The notes beneath the pieces are model-generated. The model saw only the letters and a list, made by a program, of their open reading frames with translations. It made no database searches and had not been told where the DNA came from. A DNA stretch of 64,000 bases from Erodium maritimum (Eukaryota; Streptophyta; Magnoliopsida; Geraniales; Geraniaceae), in NCBI GenBank assembly GCA_963921825.1, contig OY997596.1, forward strand, positions 37,191,932-37,255,931, written 5' to 3'. Made by a program: the position numbers and the translations under genes. Of this stretch, positions 44,601 to 58,437 are shown one piece after another; positions within the stretch are counted from its first letter, which is position 1; every line of letters starts with the position of its first letter.

Positions 44601-46689
44601 GAATCTTTGGAAGTAGAGAGATGTAACTCTATAGAGTTAATACCGGATGAAGGCACGGTCCCACCGCCCTTCCTTAGATCATCCAGGTTTCCTGATGAAG
44701 GCGCAGTCCTACTGCCCTTCTTCAGATCATCCAGGCTATTTGATGAAGGCGCAGTCCCACTGCCCTTCTTCAGATCAGCCGTGAACTTCCTGTAATCCCG
44801 GTTCCACTGACCAGGCTGTTGGCAGTAGAAGCAGACATTCTCAGGTGTCTCATCTTTCCTGCCAAGTGCGCATGGACCCCGCCCTTGCCACTTCCAATTC
44901 CCTTGTTGACCATCAGAATATCCTTGGATCCCAGATCCCTGATATATTCTTCTCAGCAGTTATTGACACTTCATGTAACTCTGATATGGTCTTAGAGACA
45001 GCCTTGTCAAGGACATATTCTTTGCGTTCAGACTTGAGGACTATCCTCAAAATTCTGTACCAGTCCAAATAGTTTGTCCCATTTAGCTTGACCCTGTCAA
45101 GATTGGTTTTTAATGACAAACTATTAATGTTCGCTGAATTTGCCATTTGATCTACAACAAATAAAATTCAATCAGTAAACTGAATAAATTTTATGAAGAT
45201 CAAGCTTAAACACCAACAATCGATTCTAAACCGTTAGAATCTGAAACCAAGATCCTTGATTCACTCGATTAAGCTGAACTAATGCTCACCACTTAATCGA
45301 GCTATGTAGGTAGGACTCCATCCAATCACATCCAATGTGACTCTGGGCTAGGGTATGTACTTATGTACACGGCTTACCCTATCTGTTACCCTAGCTCAAC
45401 CTCAGGCTGAGAATCGTAGTCGGGTCCACCAATTCTCAACTATGGCTCGTCACTATGTAGGTGCTCCGCTAATGCGCACGACACCCACATATGTCGTCCA
45501 AACCTACTACCCCGCTTTCCCACGGATGCTCCGCTAATGCGCACGACACCCATAGGACGGGGAGGTAGTAAGGTGTTGATGATTGGGAGGTATCGGACAT
45601 GACCCGCTTTTACTTGTCCAGTTGTGTTCAAAACTTTGGCACATCCTAGATGCGATGAGCACATCAACTACATTCCAAATGCAATGATGCCTCAAATTAC
45701 ATCCAATGTAATTCTTCCTTTGAACCCGTCAACTACATCCAATGTAATGACGATTCTAAGGGCTCACACACAAGGATTAAAATTCCAATTTTATCTTTGC
45801 ATGTGAGGTGATATGCTCGGTAAATAAAGTTAAGCATGCAATTCTAAAACACATAGAATTAATCATGCATAAACTAAACCAAGCATAAAGCGATAAATGT
45901 GCACATAATAGCCCCCTAAACTAACTCCCACTAGCTTCTTGAGCTCCACCGACTCCAAGCCGATGCCAACACCCGAAAAGCCACCAAATGACCTTTTCGC
46001 CCTTTCTTCGTCTTGAGTAAAATATTACAATTTAATACACGACTCGAAGGTCGGGAATAAATAAATATTACAAACAAGTGGTTCGACGACCACACCTTGA
46101 AAGAATAATTACACGCTAACTCTAACGGCTCGCAGACCGTGAAAAGCGATAAATAATTAAATCGAGCTCGGGGCTATTATGTACACCATGCCAACATCAC
46201 ATCACACATCGTGTTATCAAACAAGAATGTTATCAAACATCATGTGATTTTCCGGTTTTAATTAATAGCCAAGTTTCGAAAAATTTTGATGCTCGGTTTA
46301 TCGAAACCGTTCAAAAATGAAACTTTTTAACATTTGATCTTCGAGTTCGTCATGACGGTTCCAAACTCGTCATAACTAACAAAACGGTTTAGCCTTGGCA
46401 TATCAACCAGCCAATGGTCATGCTTGGCCTAGCTCCGTCCAACGAAGCCTCGTTCGGTCCCGGTTTCGGCTCCCCGAGAGTCCCGCTCCCGAGACCCGAA
46501 AAATCAATTTTTTTTCAAAAATTCCAGATTTGAAATAATTTTCAAAAATTCATTTTACATGCATTAAATCCATAAACAAGAATTTAAAACATGCTATCAA
46601 ACAATTTAGCAAAACAACATGCCAAAAACGAAACTTTCAAGCAAAACCGAAACTTTGAACACCGTCTTGTGAATCCCGAAGGTAGCACG

Positions 46690-46701
46690 GCTCTGATACC
46701 A
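46690..46701 (-). other. Copia primer-binding site, initiator tRNA-Met type
   Basis: Read on the minus strand it is TGGTATCAGAGC, one base away from the 5' LTR. Confidence 0.9.
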
Positions 46702-46702
46702 C

Positions 46703-48388
46703 TGTTGGGTCTCGAGGTATGGTTGGAGATGAACCAACTCGCAGCGGAAAATCAATGAAAACCAAGAGACGATTAAACCATGAAACAACTAACAAAGAAT
46801 GGATTCACAAGAGAAAAATTCAGCACTATTTCTTACCAAAACAAGAACACCGGTTAACGAATGATTGGCTTGAGTCTCCAAGATGCCTACGTATCCACAT
46901 GGGAATCAAAGCCACGTAGTTCTTCTCTTTGAGGACTCAAGAACACAAAAATGGAGGTGGGAACTTGCCAAACCCGAAATTGCAAGGGAAGGGGGAGAGA
47001 AGTTGTGTTTCCTATTCTTGTCTTGTGTTTGTTATGTTGAAAAAAGATGACTTAAACATAACAAAACCCATACTTGTCCAACTAAAGACATGGGACAAGT
47101 ATGGTGTCAAGTAAGGTGTAAATAGGATAAAGTATGGCAAGACAAGATTGGGTTAGGTGGTGAATCACCAACACCTTAATCCTTGTCTTGCTTACTTAGT
47201 ACTAATTAATCAAGACTTGATTAATTAGTTCCATGGGCCTTGGTTGCATGGGCCTTTCATGGGCCTCTTGGAACATGGCCCGTGGCCATTTCCAATGAGG
47301 TCCCGTGATTCGCTCATCGCCTCCAAGCCTTCCATACCGGAAATGTCCAACATTATCCGACGCGATCAATCCCAAGACTCCAAGCCTTGTCTCGATCCGT
47401 AAAGTCCTATTCACTTACCGGCACATGACCCAAAACCCAGTTTTGGTCATGTCCCGAGACAACTCCATTTTGGCCATTCTCCGTAAATGTGTCAATGAGT
47501 TTCATCCTCCGGTGTGACCCTTAGGTTATGCATGTCAATAGATCAACGTAAAATCTCATTTTACTTGATCCTATTTAAGTGGCAACTAACGAGACTTTAG
47601 TATTGCCTGACATTGCATAGCGAATCGACCCTGTCGATTCTAACCTTTCCGCCGTCCCTGTCATTATCCTTTTATCTCCGATATCCTGATTGAGATAAGG
47701 CATAGAGCCGTCATCCTTATTATTCTCAATCACCGTTCCTTGATATGTGAGATGACTGAAGATATGATACCCAGTATCATGTGCATGGCCATGCTATTCT
47801 TTCAGTCACTCTCGATCAAGCGGCCGAGAACCGATATCTTTCCCATACCTCAGTATGAGGGATAAATCCCTTAGCCGCCTTTCGTGTCACTCATGTAGCC
47901 CGTCCCCAAGCCAATCCTGGCCGTTATGGAAGCCCTGTTACGGACAACGTTAAGCTCAAGTCAAACTCAGTTGTTGACTACATAGCGATCACAAAGACTC
48001 CTTGGTCTAAGGATACATGACAAGCTACAACACTGAATATGTTCATGACTTAATCTATGGCACATATTAAGGGCGGGTTGTCCAATATCATGTCCCACAT
48101 GATATCTATGATCAGACTCCGGAATCCCATTCCAATGACTAACAGAACGTAAGCCATAAAGAGCCATATTTCATACTAGTCGCTTCTAGTGAAGCTTTGT
48201 TGACTAGGGACCCATCGAGTGTGATCTATCTCGATCTATGGTTCTATTCGCATGGTGGGCATAGATCAGAGCACACATCGATATATTACTCCAACACATA
48301 AGTAATATAAAGCCGCTTTAATTTTATTGCTAACGATGATTTATACATTTGGACATTTAGGATTGAACTACGGGCACTAAGACTAACA
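46703..48388 (-). repeat. Copia 5' LTR
   Basis: It is 1,686 bp and nearly identical to the 3' LTR. The GACCT duplication follows at 48389-48393, where the host Gypsy LTR resumes. Confidence 0.92.
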
Positions 48389-49807
48389 GACCTGTCACAC
48401 CAATCCACGCACGCGCTGCCAGGACTCCTTTCCTCACGGGCGGCCCCCCTACCCCGTCTGAACATGCAGACGCGTGCGATCACAGGACCCCCGTTATTAT
48501 GAAGCGGGCCCCCAACCTCAGGTAACCACAATCACAATCATAAACAAAATTCAACAAACAGCAACAACACCGGTTTGACACTCCACATGCACTCATGGCC
48601 ACCCAAGACACCAACGGTAAAACACGGGTTCAACGACCCCACGGGCACTCAAGACCACCCAAAACACCAATGGTAGAACACGGGTTCAACAACCCCACGG
48701 GCACTCAAGGTCACCCAAAACACCAACGGTAGAACACGGGTTCTACAACCCCACGGGCACTCATGGCCACTCAAGACACCAAAGTAAAGACACGTGTTCA
48801 ACAACCCCACGGGCACTCATGGCCACCCAAGACACCAACAGTAAAGACACAGGCTCTCATGGCCACCCAAGACACAGTAGTAAAAATACGGGCTCTCATG
48901 GCCACCCAAGACACGAACATTAAAGTACGGGCTCTCATGGCCACCCAAGACACAGAAGTAAAAATACGGGCTCTCATGGCCACCCAAGACACGAACATTA
49001 AAGTACAGGCTCTCATGGCCACCCCAGACACAAATTAAACAATCAACCTCCGGGCATAACCAAATGCCTCCAGTAAATCTAATATTGAAAGTTCACTGCT
49101 CCTACGACACTACTAAGTGTCACATGTATTTCTATTGTTCGATACGCTCCCGTATCATACGACACCACACGGTGTCGCCTGCCTTTCTAATATTCGATAA
49201 ACTTACTTAACCCACGACACCCCGGTGTCACATGCATTTCTACTGTTAACTTTCCCTAAACAGGGCCGAGATCCGGCTACTTTTCCCTACCTCGTATGCT
49301 TTCTCCAAAAGCTCACAATCAAGCTCCGGCGTGATCCCGATCACTCGCCTATTTTTCCCTTTCCTCTGTCTACGACACGATCTAATAAGAACACAATTTT
49401 AAATACTTTTAAGCTTGCAAGCATAAACTGAATTTTAATAAACTTGACGCCCAAAAGTAACCCCGACAATGTCGATCACTCCCAAACTTCCCAATTACTC
49501 GACATTGTCGATAATGGACTCGGAAAAGCCCGATTCGCCCGACATGGCGAATCTGCCTGGGTTTTGAAAACGCCCTTCCGGGGCTCCGAAAATTCCCGTT
49601 TTCGTTTCTACGGTCTTAGAATAATTCAAGGGTTCCTAGGCACTCGACGAAATCAAATTCCGACTTCCGAGTAATTTAATTCGCGTTTAAAGTTTCTAAA
49701 CCCGTCAATTACAACTTTCACAATTTAATTCCAAATTTCGATCCGGGTGTGGATTAATTACTTGGGGAACGTTCTAAACCACCCGAACACGAAACCCGAA
49801 CACCCGA

Positions 49808-52800
49808 TGTCACGCCCCAATTTCAGTAAACCGAACTCGGGACGCGAACATTTAAAAATCATAAAAAATTTGAAACCTGTTTTGAATAAACACTTTATAA
49901 TCTCCATTTAGTTAATCAAAATAATATTTACAACTCAAAATAAGTCCTAACAAGTAGACAAAACAAGGTATCCGTCACTAGACTCAAAAGTAAAACCCAG
50001 AATCCCGCTCCTAGCTCTTCAAGCTTCAGAAGCTCACCTAGTCCAACCTGCGACCGGTACCTGTAGGAAAAGCAGCTAGGGGTGAGCGTTCGCTCACCAC
50101 CACGGATAACAGACTGACTACGGCATACTTAGCAGACAATGCCGGTAACACCAAAACCAAACCCAACACCGGGAAAAACCAACCCAAACTCAAGTACTCA
50201 ACTGACACACAACCTATTACTTTCCTCAACAGACTCAACACTCGGACTTGTGATGTAAACCCGACACAACGATCGACGACCTCCTCCAAAGACCCGACAG
50301 AAACTACTCAACACCAAGCAAGATCACAAGGGATCGCACACCAAACAAGATCACAAAGGATCGCATACCAGCTGCTCAGTAACCTCCCTCACGCCCTTTA
50401 CCGATCTCAGTCAGGTCAGGCGGTCGACCTGTCGCAGTTCCTCGACACAAAGTCGGCTCAGGCTGTCGACCTATCACACTCACAACCCCTGAACCACACA
50501 CGCGCGGCCAGGACCCCTTTACTGACGGGCGGGCCCCCCACCCCGTCTGAACATGTAGACGCATGTGCTCGAGGACCCCCGTTTCATCAAGCGGGCCCAC
50601 AACCTCAGGTAACCACAATCACAATCACAAACAAAGTTCAACAAACAGCAACAACACAAATTCAGCACTCCACAGGCACTCATGGCCACCCAAGACACCA
50701 ACCATAAAACACGGACTCAACAACCCCACAAGCACTCACGGCCTCCCAAGATACACCAACAGTAACTCACGGGCTCAACAACCCCACGGCCACTCAAAAC
50801 CACCAACAGTAACTCACAGGCTCAACAACCCCACGGGCACTCACGGCCTCTCAAAACCACCAACAGTAACTCACGGGCTCAACAACCCCACGGGCACTCA
50901 CGGCCTCCCAAGACACACCAATAGTAACTCACGGGCTCAACAACCCCACAGGCACTCACGGCCTCCCAAGACACACCAATAGCAAAGATACGGGTTCAAC
51001 AACCCCACGGGCACTCACGGCCTCCCAAGACACACCGACAATAAAGACACGGGTTCAACAACCCCACGGGCACTCATGGCCACCCAAGACACCAACAATA
51101 AAGTAACACGGGTTCAACAACCCAACGGCACTCATGGCCACCCAAGACACAAACAATAAAGTAACACGGGTTCAACATCCCAACGGGCACTCATGGCCAC
51201 CCAAGACACAACCAATAAAGTAACACGGGTTCAAGAACCCCACGGGCACTCATGGCCACCCAAGACACAACAATAAAGTAACACGGGTTCAACAACCCCA
51301 CGGGCACTCATGGCCACCCAAGACACAACAATAAAGTACAATCAACCTCCGGGCATGATAATGCCTCCAGCAGTTCTAATATCAACAATTTCACAATCAA
51401 CCTCCGGGCATGGTCATATGCCTCCAGTAGTTCTATTATCGATAAGTTCTCTGCTCCTACGACACTACTAAGTGTCACATGCTTTTCTAATATTCGCTAC
51501 GTTCCCGTATCATGCCTTTCTAATATTCGATAAACCTACTTAACCCACGACACCCCGGTGTCACATGCAATTCTACTGTTAACTTTCCCTAGTCAGGGCC
51601 GAGATCCGGCTACTTTTCCCTACATCGTATGCTTTCTCCAAAAGCGCACAATTAAGCTCCGGCGTGATCTCGGTAACTCGCCTAGCTTTCCCTTTCCTCG
51701 GTCTGCAGCACGATATAACAAGAACACAAATTTATTTAAAAGGTTACGACGGTCTCGATTTAAGTTCAAAAGTGGTCTTTTAGACTCGAGCGGGCTAAAA
51801 GCGGGATTACGGCGAATCGGGTTCAAGCACCCGGGCACCGAAACCGGTGCAGGTTTCCAGAGGCACAGTCCAAATGCACAGATCTCGAGGCATGGGTTTC
51901 ATGGCACGCTTCCCGATGTACGATTTTTGTGGCATGCTTCCCGAGACACAAGGTTCGGCAATCCGCTTTGATCCCATTCAAGGTCCGATTAACAGTCCAG
52001 TTTAGCCAAAGTTCCAGATTTTATTCACCAGTCCCAAAACCATTTTAAATCGAACCCGCTTTCTAATCTAATTTGACTTACTTCAAAATTCTTTCCTTTT
52101 AATCAAATCTGATTTTGTTTAAATCTCATTTCCTTTTAACAAAATTATTTTCTTTAAATTTCTGATTCACTTTCTTCTTCACAACGTGCAGATCCCCAAA
52201 AATCTTTCTGTTTTCCCCAAAGCCCAGATCCAAAATTGCTCGAGAATAAAAAGGGAGAAGAAGGGGGGTTTTGATCAATAAAACGACCGGCCAACGGAGA
52301 AAACGTCGCCGGCCGAGGACTCACGGTGGTAGCTCACCGTAGGGAAGGGATGGTGGTGGCGGCGCGGTGGTTGCGCGAGGATCCGGAGTCGTGCGGGGCG
52401 GGGACGGCGTCTCGTGAACCCGAGCTCCGTCTCCCACCGTTGGTCGGTTTGATACGGTCACCGGATGGGACGTGGTGGCTGGGATCGAGCATCGAAGAAG
52501 AGAGGGGGAAGTCGGTAGCAAGGAACGGAGATTACGGGCTCGGGCTCGGGACTGAGTGAGTGGGGGGTGGAGAGGGAGAAACGGAGAGTGGGAGGCGACG
52601 TGGCCAGAGCTGGAGAGAGGGTGGCCGGAGAGGATGAAAATGGGAGAGAGAGAGGACTCGGGAGAGGGACTGCGCGATCTGAAGGAGGCAGAAGAAGATG
52701 GGGATGAAAACCCTAATTTCAGGCTTTTAAAGCCAAGTCACAGCTTAGGCTGGAGCCATAAATGGGCCTCGGGTAAAGAACGGGCTGCACGACCCAAAGC

Positions 52801-52869
52801 GCGAAGAAGAGAGGGCCGGGTCTGGCCTTCTCGGGCCTGCGGGTTTGGGTGGGTCTACCCGGTCCAACT

Positions 52870-52901
<32 letters not shown>

Positions 52902-53034
52902 TGCTAGTCTTTTTCTTGTTTATTTAATTATTTATTTGAAAACGAATTAAGAATTAAAATCGAATTTCAACCCCGTCGTAACCAACAAACACTTTTAAAC
53001 AATTAAAACTTTTTAAACCGAGGCGGTCTTTACA
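49808..53034 (-). mobile_element. Second Gypsy-type solo LTR, chimeric, nested
   Basis: On the plus strand it starts TGTCACGCC and ends GGTCTTTACA. CCCGA duplications lie at 49803-49807 and 53035-53039. Its plus-left half (49808 to about 51745) matches the 3' half of the main Gypsy LTR, with the 60-bp array and the palindrome at 50081-50098. Its other half (about 51746-53034), the LTR's 5' part, does not match that family. It instead resembles the LTR beginning at 62105: a TGTAAAGACCG start, then a TC-rich leader. The outer LTR resumes right after it, so it is a later insertion. Confidence 0.82.
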
Positions 53035-54065
53035 CCCGACCATGTGGGCCCCACCCGACCCCCTTTGGCCGTGGGTGGCTAGGGCCGGTTTGGGGCCGGT
53101 CCACCAAGGTGGTGGCTGGTCCTAACTCCGGCCAGCCACCCTATAAAACCGGCCAACCACCATACACGGTGGCCGGAGCTCCCCCGAGCCTCCGGTCACC
53201 GGAAAACGTTCATCTCTTCGCTCCAAAACACCTCCAACAAACCCCACACCTCAACTCATCCATATTCAACCCATTTCAATCCAAACTATAACTTTTAAAT
53301 TTAACAAAATGAGAATCGGTTAGGTGCTCACCGTAGAGAACGTCGATGTGAGCTCGATTCTTTTATCGTTGAGACGATCCACCGGTTTGATCGACGGGAA
53401 AACACCAAAACCTTCAACTTATTCTTCTCTCTTCTCTCCTTCTTCTAACTCACTTTCTCGCTCTAAAAAACTATTTTTTTTCCTTTTTGAAACACTTGGC
53501 CGAAACCTTGCATTTGTCTTCCCTTTTGTTTTGTTTTTAAAACACAACTAATACTTAATTACAAAACTAACACTAATGTAGTCTTCTCTTGTCTTGTCCA
53601 AAAACCTAACACCACCACATAGTTGACATGTGGCCAAGAGGGTCCCACACCTTTTTGGAAAATATCTTCTAGATATTTTCCAATCAGATTCGCGAAATTC
53701 GGCCGTTTCGGGCCCCGAACGGGCACTTTTTCCAAGAAATTACGAAACTTCACGGGTTACAAGGAAACAGCTCAACTAAGACCGTTGCGACGACGGCTAA
53801 GCTTTTTGAATCCAAAACGGGCCTCGAACGGACCAAAATGTCGCTCGGTTGACTTTTCCGGCGAAAAGTCAACATTTCCCAAATTGATCAGAAAGTTCCC
53901 CTGAGTCCCCCGAAACTCACTTTGGTCGATATCGGGGTCAACTTAAGTCCGGTATGACCCTCGGGGTCAAATTTAGGTTCGTTTAAGTGTCTGTCCAAAA
54001 TTTTTAAATTTTCCTGTTTTTTGCCGATTTGACTGGCGTTGACCGGGAGTGGTTCTTACAGTCTC

Positions 54066-55140
54066 ATTTTAGGAGTAGTGGTCATGCAAAAATACACTCT
54101 TTGAATTTAAAAAATTCAAGAGTCTTTTTTTCATTTTAATGCCCAACATAATCTTTATTATATTGGCAATTCGAAAAAAGAGTAATGAAAAAAATAAATA
54201 TTATATGAAATATAATAAACTATTTTATTCACTTAATGGACTACCAAAGTCCAATACGATTTTGGGCTCGTTGTTAGGTGTGACCTTGTAGGCTCATACG
54301 ACGTTCGGCAGTTGGCCCGAAATCCTCGATTCGTCCACATGTCATAGTTGTCTTCTAGCAAAGCAATATGACTACCCAAACGTGTATGATGATCGTAAAA
54401 GAGACTTAACCTTTACACGCTAATATGCTAACCCTTCTGTCAACGATATCTCGATCGAATAAGGCATAGGGTCGTCATCCTTATTTTATTCGATCGTTGT
54501 TTCTTGATCTTAAGTAGACTGTCAGTGATAACTCTTTATCAATTCGCATGACCATGCTTTTTCCCGCAGTCTCACTTATCAAGGGGCCCAAACGATATCT
54601 CTCATATTTGTATGAGTGACAGATCCCTTATCAGTCAACCATATCTCTCACATAGACACTTATGCACCCAATCACAACCTTTATAATTGCCCGGTTAAAG
54701 ACAACGTTTAACTGTGTCAAAGCACACAACCACCTATGCAGAAATCATGATGACCATAAGGTCAGAGGACTTAAGTCATATTATGGTACTGAGAAATACT
54801 CATGACAATTCTTATGTAGAATCCTCATAGTGGGTTATCCAATGCCATTTCCCTAAATGACATCTATGATTTAACTTCATATCCAATATGTACGATCAGT
54901 AAAACGTGATCATTAGCCAACATCATACTAGTCTTAGTATATCAGTAAGACCAGGGATCAAGTGAATAATACTCTATTACTTCTAAGAGTTTAACTATCA
55001 GGTCCTCAACCCGATGATCTTGAGAAAGAGTATTATTCACACTAATAACATTTCGCAAATGATAATAGTAGTGCCGATGTATTAATGAAATGATAATGTC
55101 GTCCATGATCACGATTGGCCTAGGGCATAAAAACCAACAT
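54066..55140 (-). mobile_element. Copia-type LTR remnant, right part
   Basis: The text parallels the second half of the Copia LTR: a GGCATAGGGTCGTCATCCTT block, a GACCATGCTTT block, ATATCTCTCATA, and a final AAACCAACA. It continues the remnant at 38529-39302 across the Gypsy solo LTR. Past 55140 lies a 55-bp stretch (ACATAACATATCCCTTCATC and on) that also occurs at 38476-38528. Confidence 0.55.
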
Positions 55141-55426
55141 TAGTAACATAACATATCCCTTCATCACATGTTACGTCTTTCTTCTCCCCTCTCTTAGCTT
55201 ATCCTTGTATGATGTTAGTCAAAAATCATACAACAGTTATTCAATTAGAATTTTAAAACAACAACAGAAATAAAAGGTACTTTTTATCACATAAATGATA
55301 AAAACAACAATATATTATTATGTATACGACCATAAGTTCAAGAAACCTTAGCACATCAAGTTCTGAACTACAACCTATCCTACATATCTATATCTAAACA
55401 ACATATCGCTAGAACCAATGCTTGGC

Positions 55427-56577
55427 CTAAACTCTGGAATCAATATCCTCTCCCTGCACACCACGTGTCTCTAGAACAAGCACGAGGACAAACAAAGGTG
55501 TAACTGCCGTAACTACTATGAGCAGAAGAAAGATCCCTCCGTCTATCAAGCACGCGATCGAGGGCATGAGTAGATCATCCATGAAGCAATCCAAGCATAA
55601 AACCCACGTGCTACCCGAAAAAGTAGTATCGTTGCTCTGTAGCCAACCATTCGGTCTAGAGAGGCCACCATGCCCTACGACGTAAAAGATTCCACACACG
55701 AAAACAACAATATCTTTTCCAGATAGAAGTAAATCTTGCGGGCTGACATCTTGGAACAACACGAACAACCCAATCTAAGTAATTAATTAATCATAAAAAA
55801 AATGAGTAACAAAAATAAAAATATATAAATAAAACTACATCATACCGCTCCAGCGGCTAAGAAAAGCAGCCACAACAGAAGGAGTCTTCTCAGCGGTCCA
55901 TAAGGACGTTGATCCCAGTTACGAGAAGATTTTCCCATATCGAAAGCACATATGACTTGAAGCCAAAAGAAGCCAGGACTAAGGATCCAAACCAGACCAT
56001 GGCTTATAAACCCAAAAGTAGGAGAAGGATAGCTCGAACTGAGTTGATCACCAGAACTAGAAGACTAAATGTCCTCGATCTGCCTTGGTTGGGTTGGTTT
56101 GTCCATATCTGACCCTCACATCCTAAAGCAGATGGAACTACTATGGGAATGATGGGTATACCCGCCAATCCGAGGACATACCCTTGTCCAATAAAAGGTT
56201 ACATAGATTCATAGTGTATTCAATTACCTTCGATTTAATATCTTACGGGCTTAAATCGGAATCCGTATGAAAAAGTTATGGTTATTTTAAGATTTCCTTT
56301 CATATAGTTTGCACATGGTTTGCACGTAGTTTGCATGTGATCATAGTTTTCGTTTATGTTTCCATCACATTTAAAAATGGTTTATGGCAACTCTAAAATA
56401 TCTTTTTGGATCCGCCCCTACCAATTTCCCTCATGCCTAGTGTGTTTGTACTCTAACAGGCTGATGCCTTGAGTTGAAGCAACACCGATATGCTGAAAGA
56501 TAAAGACAAATGCACCCAACTTAGACTGCAACTGAGCCGGTGCCAGCTCGGAAACCATAGAAATAGCCTACAAAAAA
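55427..56577 (-). pseudogene. Sugar-porter (MFS)-like pseudogene, copy A
   Basis: Two or three exon-like pieces read on the minus strand. The first follows a TTTTTGTAG acceptor at 56577 and has a VSELAPAQLQ motif, then LGAFVFIFQHIGVAS. This resembles the SEMAPxxxRG loop and following helix of plant monosaccharide transporters. A middle piece at about 56010-55850 is hydrophobic with a LLLLWLLFLAAGA end. The last, 55768-55427, has a membrane-like tail ending LVLVLETRGVQGED, like the PETKG signature that closes sugar porters. Large parts of the protein are missing and pieces carry stops, so I call it a pseudogene. The family assignment rests on these two motifs only. Confidence 0.42.
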
Positions 56578-56599
56578 AATGTTATGCGTATTATTTTAT

Positions 56600-58420
56600 T
56601 AAACACAATGAAAACATGAAACGCGATTCAACCAATAATAAATTGATTTTTTTTAAAGTGCACAATTTAATTATTCATGATAACAAACTGTCATAGCTCG
56701 TAATCTAACCTGAAATGCGATTTAGAGACCACATCCAATAAGCAATCTCCCAACTACTTGTGGGAGAACACTAGCATCCTATGCATTAAAGATTGGGTTC
56801 AAAAAATCAAATGTAATTGTTGAGCTTTAATTTTGTGTATTTACAAAAATATTTGTTTATTAAAGAACAAATACTGGAACTTTAACTAAAATTCATAATT
56901 ACCTAAGTTGGAAATGTTACATCCCACTAACACTACATACAAGATCCAATAGTTCAATCGCAATGACATTTGATTGTCTTTTTCACTCTGTGGAAACAAT
57001 AAAAAAATCTCAATTAAGAGGTACTCAATCTTACAGTATAGACAATAATCCTATACAATAAAACAAGTTCTCTATTTCTAACAAGTATATGTTTAAGACA
57101 ATTTGGTAATCGAAGCATTATAGCCTTTCTGTAGGTACCTGAAATAATCAATTATAAGACAGTTGAGATACCAGTCTTCCTCAAAAGTAAATTTCTCTGT
57201 ATATTCAACCTCTATCTTACTCATTTGAATTAGGTAAGTTTTAAGCATATGAGAAGAAAAGGCATGCGTTCTAGTCTATTTTTTAGGGCTCTAAAAGATG
57301 AATACGTGCCAAGAACTACTTGAATAAAAACAAATCATTTTTTCAAACATGTTTATTTTGCATAGTATTTTAGTAGGTTGAGCAAATAACCGATACAAAC
57401 AAGACCTACTAACTATTGTTGAAAAAAGGAACATTCTGGGTGAAAAGGAGTGTTTCCATGCTTGAAATTCATTTTATCCAATCAAGTTTCACGGCAAGAA
57501 AATGGTGAAGGATATAAACCCCATGATTATAGAGCAGTAAATCGCCTTAATCATCAAAATTCAACTAGTGTAGCACAAAAAGTTCAGGCACTCCATGACA
57601 ACATGGTTACCACAAAAACAGAAATCAACCTCTAATTACAGTTAATTAACTATTTAACCAACCTATAGAGTATGCTTCTTCTATTTCTAAATTAAAATTT
57701 TCATCTACAACTAAAAAATGCACCTTAGACCACAAAATCTTTGTGAACAATATCAAATTATAAAAATATTGCCCACATAAGTTACCAAATTTTTTGTATT
57801 AACATTGATTGGTAGTGGATGGTTTTGTTCTAATGCTCGCTCGCCTCTTTATCACTTTCAATTCAATTCCCAGTGCCTCGGTTAAACACTAAGCTCAATT
57901 CTTTTTTACGATCAATGTTGATTAAATTGGAGATTTTTTTAAATATAAAAAAATCAATGAAAATATGTGAAAAGAAAAGATTAAACAAAAATAAAAAATA
58001 AAAAAAACAATTAAAGAAATTTAATGAATAAGTAATGAAAATGGAAACAAATAAAAATAAAAATAATGATTTACCAAATATTATATCCATTGCAAAATGA
58101 AAACAAAAGGTCAACAACCATTAGGATGTACATATTCTCATATACATTCATGAGAGGCATTTTAGACTTTTTGCAGCTCAAACTAAATTTGTTATCTATT
58201 ATATTGCTTCAATTACATTTTAGACCTTTTCAAAGTATAGTAACAAAATAAATGCGTACTGTGGTATCGGAAACGATAACATCCACAATGGTTGCAATGA
58301 TAATTGTTGTTTGAAGAGGAGAATCAACCTCACTCACAATCTCAGTGATTTGCACACACAATTAAAACAGTTGAACTTTGGATTAAAATAAGATCAATAA
58401 AATCATAAGCATAACATTTT
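56600..58420. other. AT-rich DNA between pseudogene copies
   Basis: No supported gene. Some stretches look like introns of the neighbouring pseudogene. Nothing else was recognised. Confidence 0.55.
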
Positions 58421-58437
58421 TTTTTTGTCTTTTGTAG

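Larger units (their letters stand above)
39933..48388 (-). mobile_element. Ty1/Copia LTR retrotransposon, young but broken
   Basis: This 8.46-kb element has two 1,686-bp LTRs and GACCT target duplications. It reads on the minus strand. The primer-binding site lies beside the right LTR and the purine tract beside the left. Recognisable parts in transcription order are gag (about 45146-44913), pre-integrase and integrase core (44517-43729), reverse transcriptase with DVKTAFLNG and YGLKRTSRNW (43136-42233), and RNase H (about 41967-41770). The integrase-before-RT order defines Copia. By eye I count roughly 30 differences between the LTRs, under 2 percent, so the insertion is recent. The coding region is a fossil with many breaks. 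Confidence 0.92.
39303..54060 (-). mobile_element. Gypsy solo LTR, split by two nested insertions
   Basis: On the plus strand it starts TGTCACGCCCC and ends GGGAGTGGTTCTTACA, the reverse of the LTR family at 3545-12816. GTCTC duplications flank it at 39298-39302 and 54061-54065. The LTR is present as 39303-39932, 48389-49807 and 53035-54060, together about 3.06 kb. The gaps hold a Copia element and a second solo LTR, each with its own target duplication. No internal region was found, so it is a solo LTR left by recombination. It is older than both of its inserts. Confidence 0.85.

Noticed and set aside
48763-51340. MATQDTxxK-type repetitive peptides
   Set aside because: They come from the LTR minisatellite read on the opposite strand, not from a repeat protein.
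52326-52927. Open frames rich in Arg, Glu and Gly in the chimeric LTR
   Set aside because: They lie in the LTR leader read in reverse. GC-rich leaders give open frames by composition.
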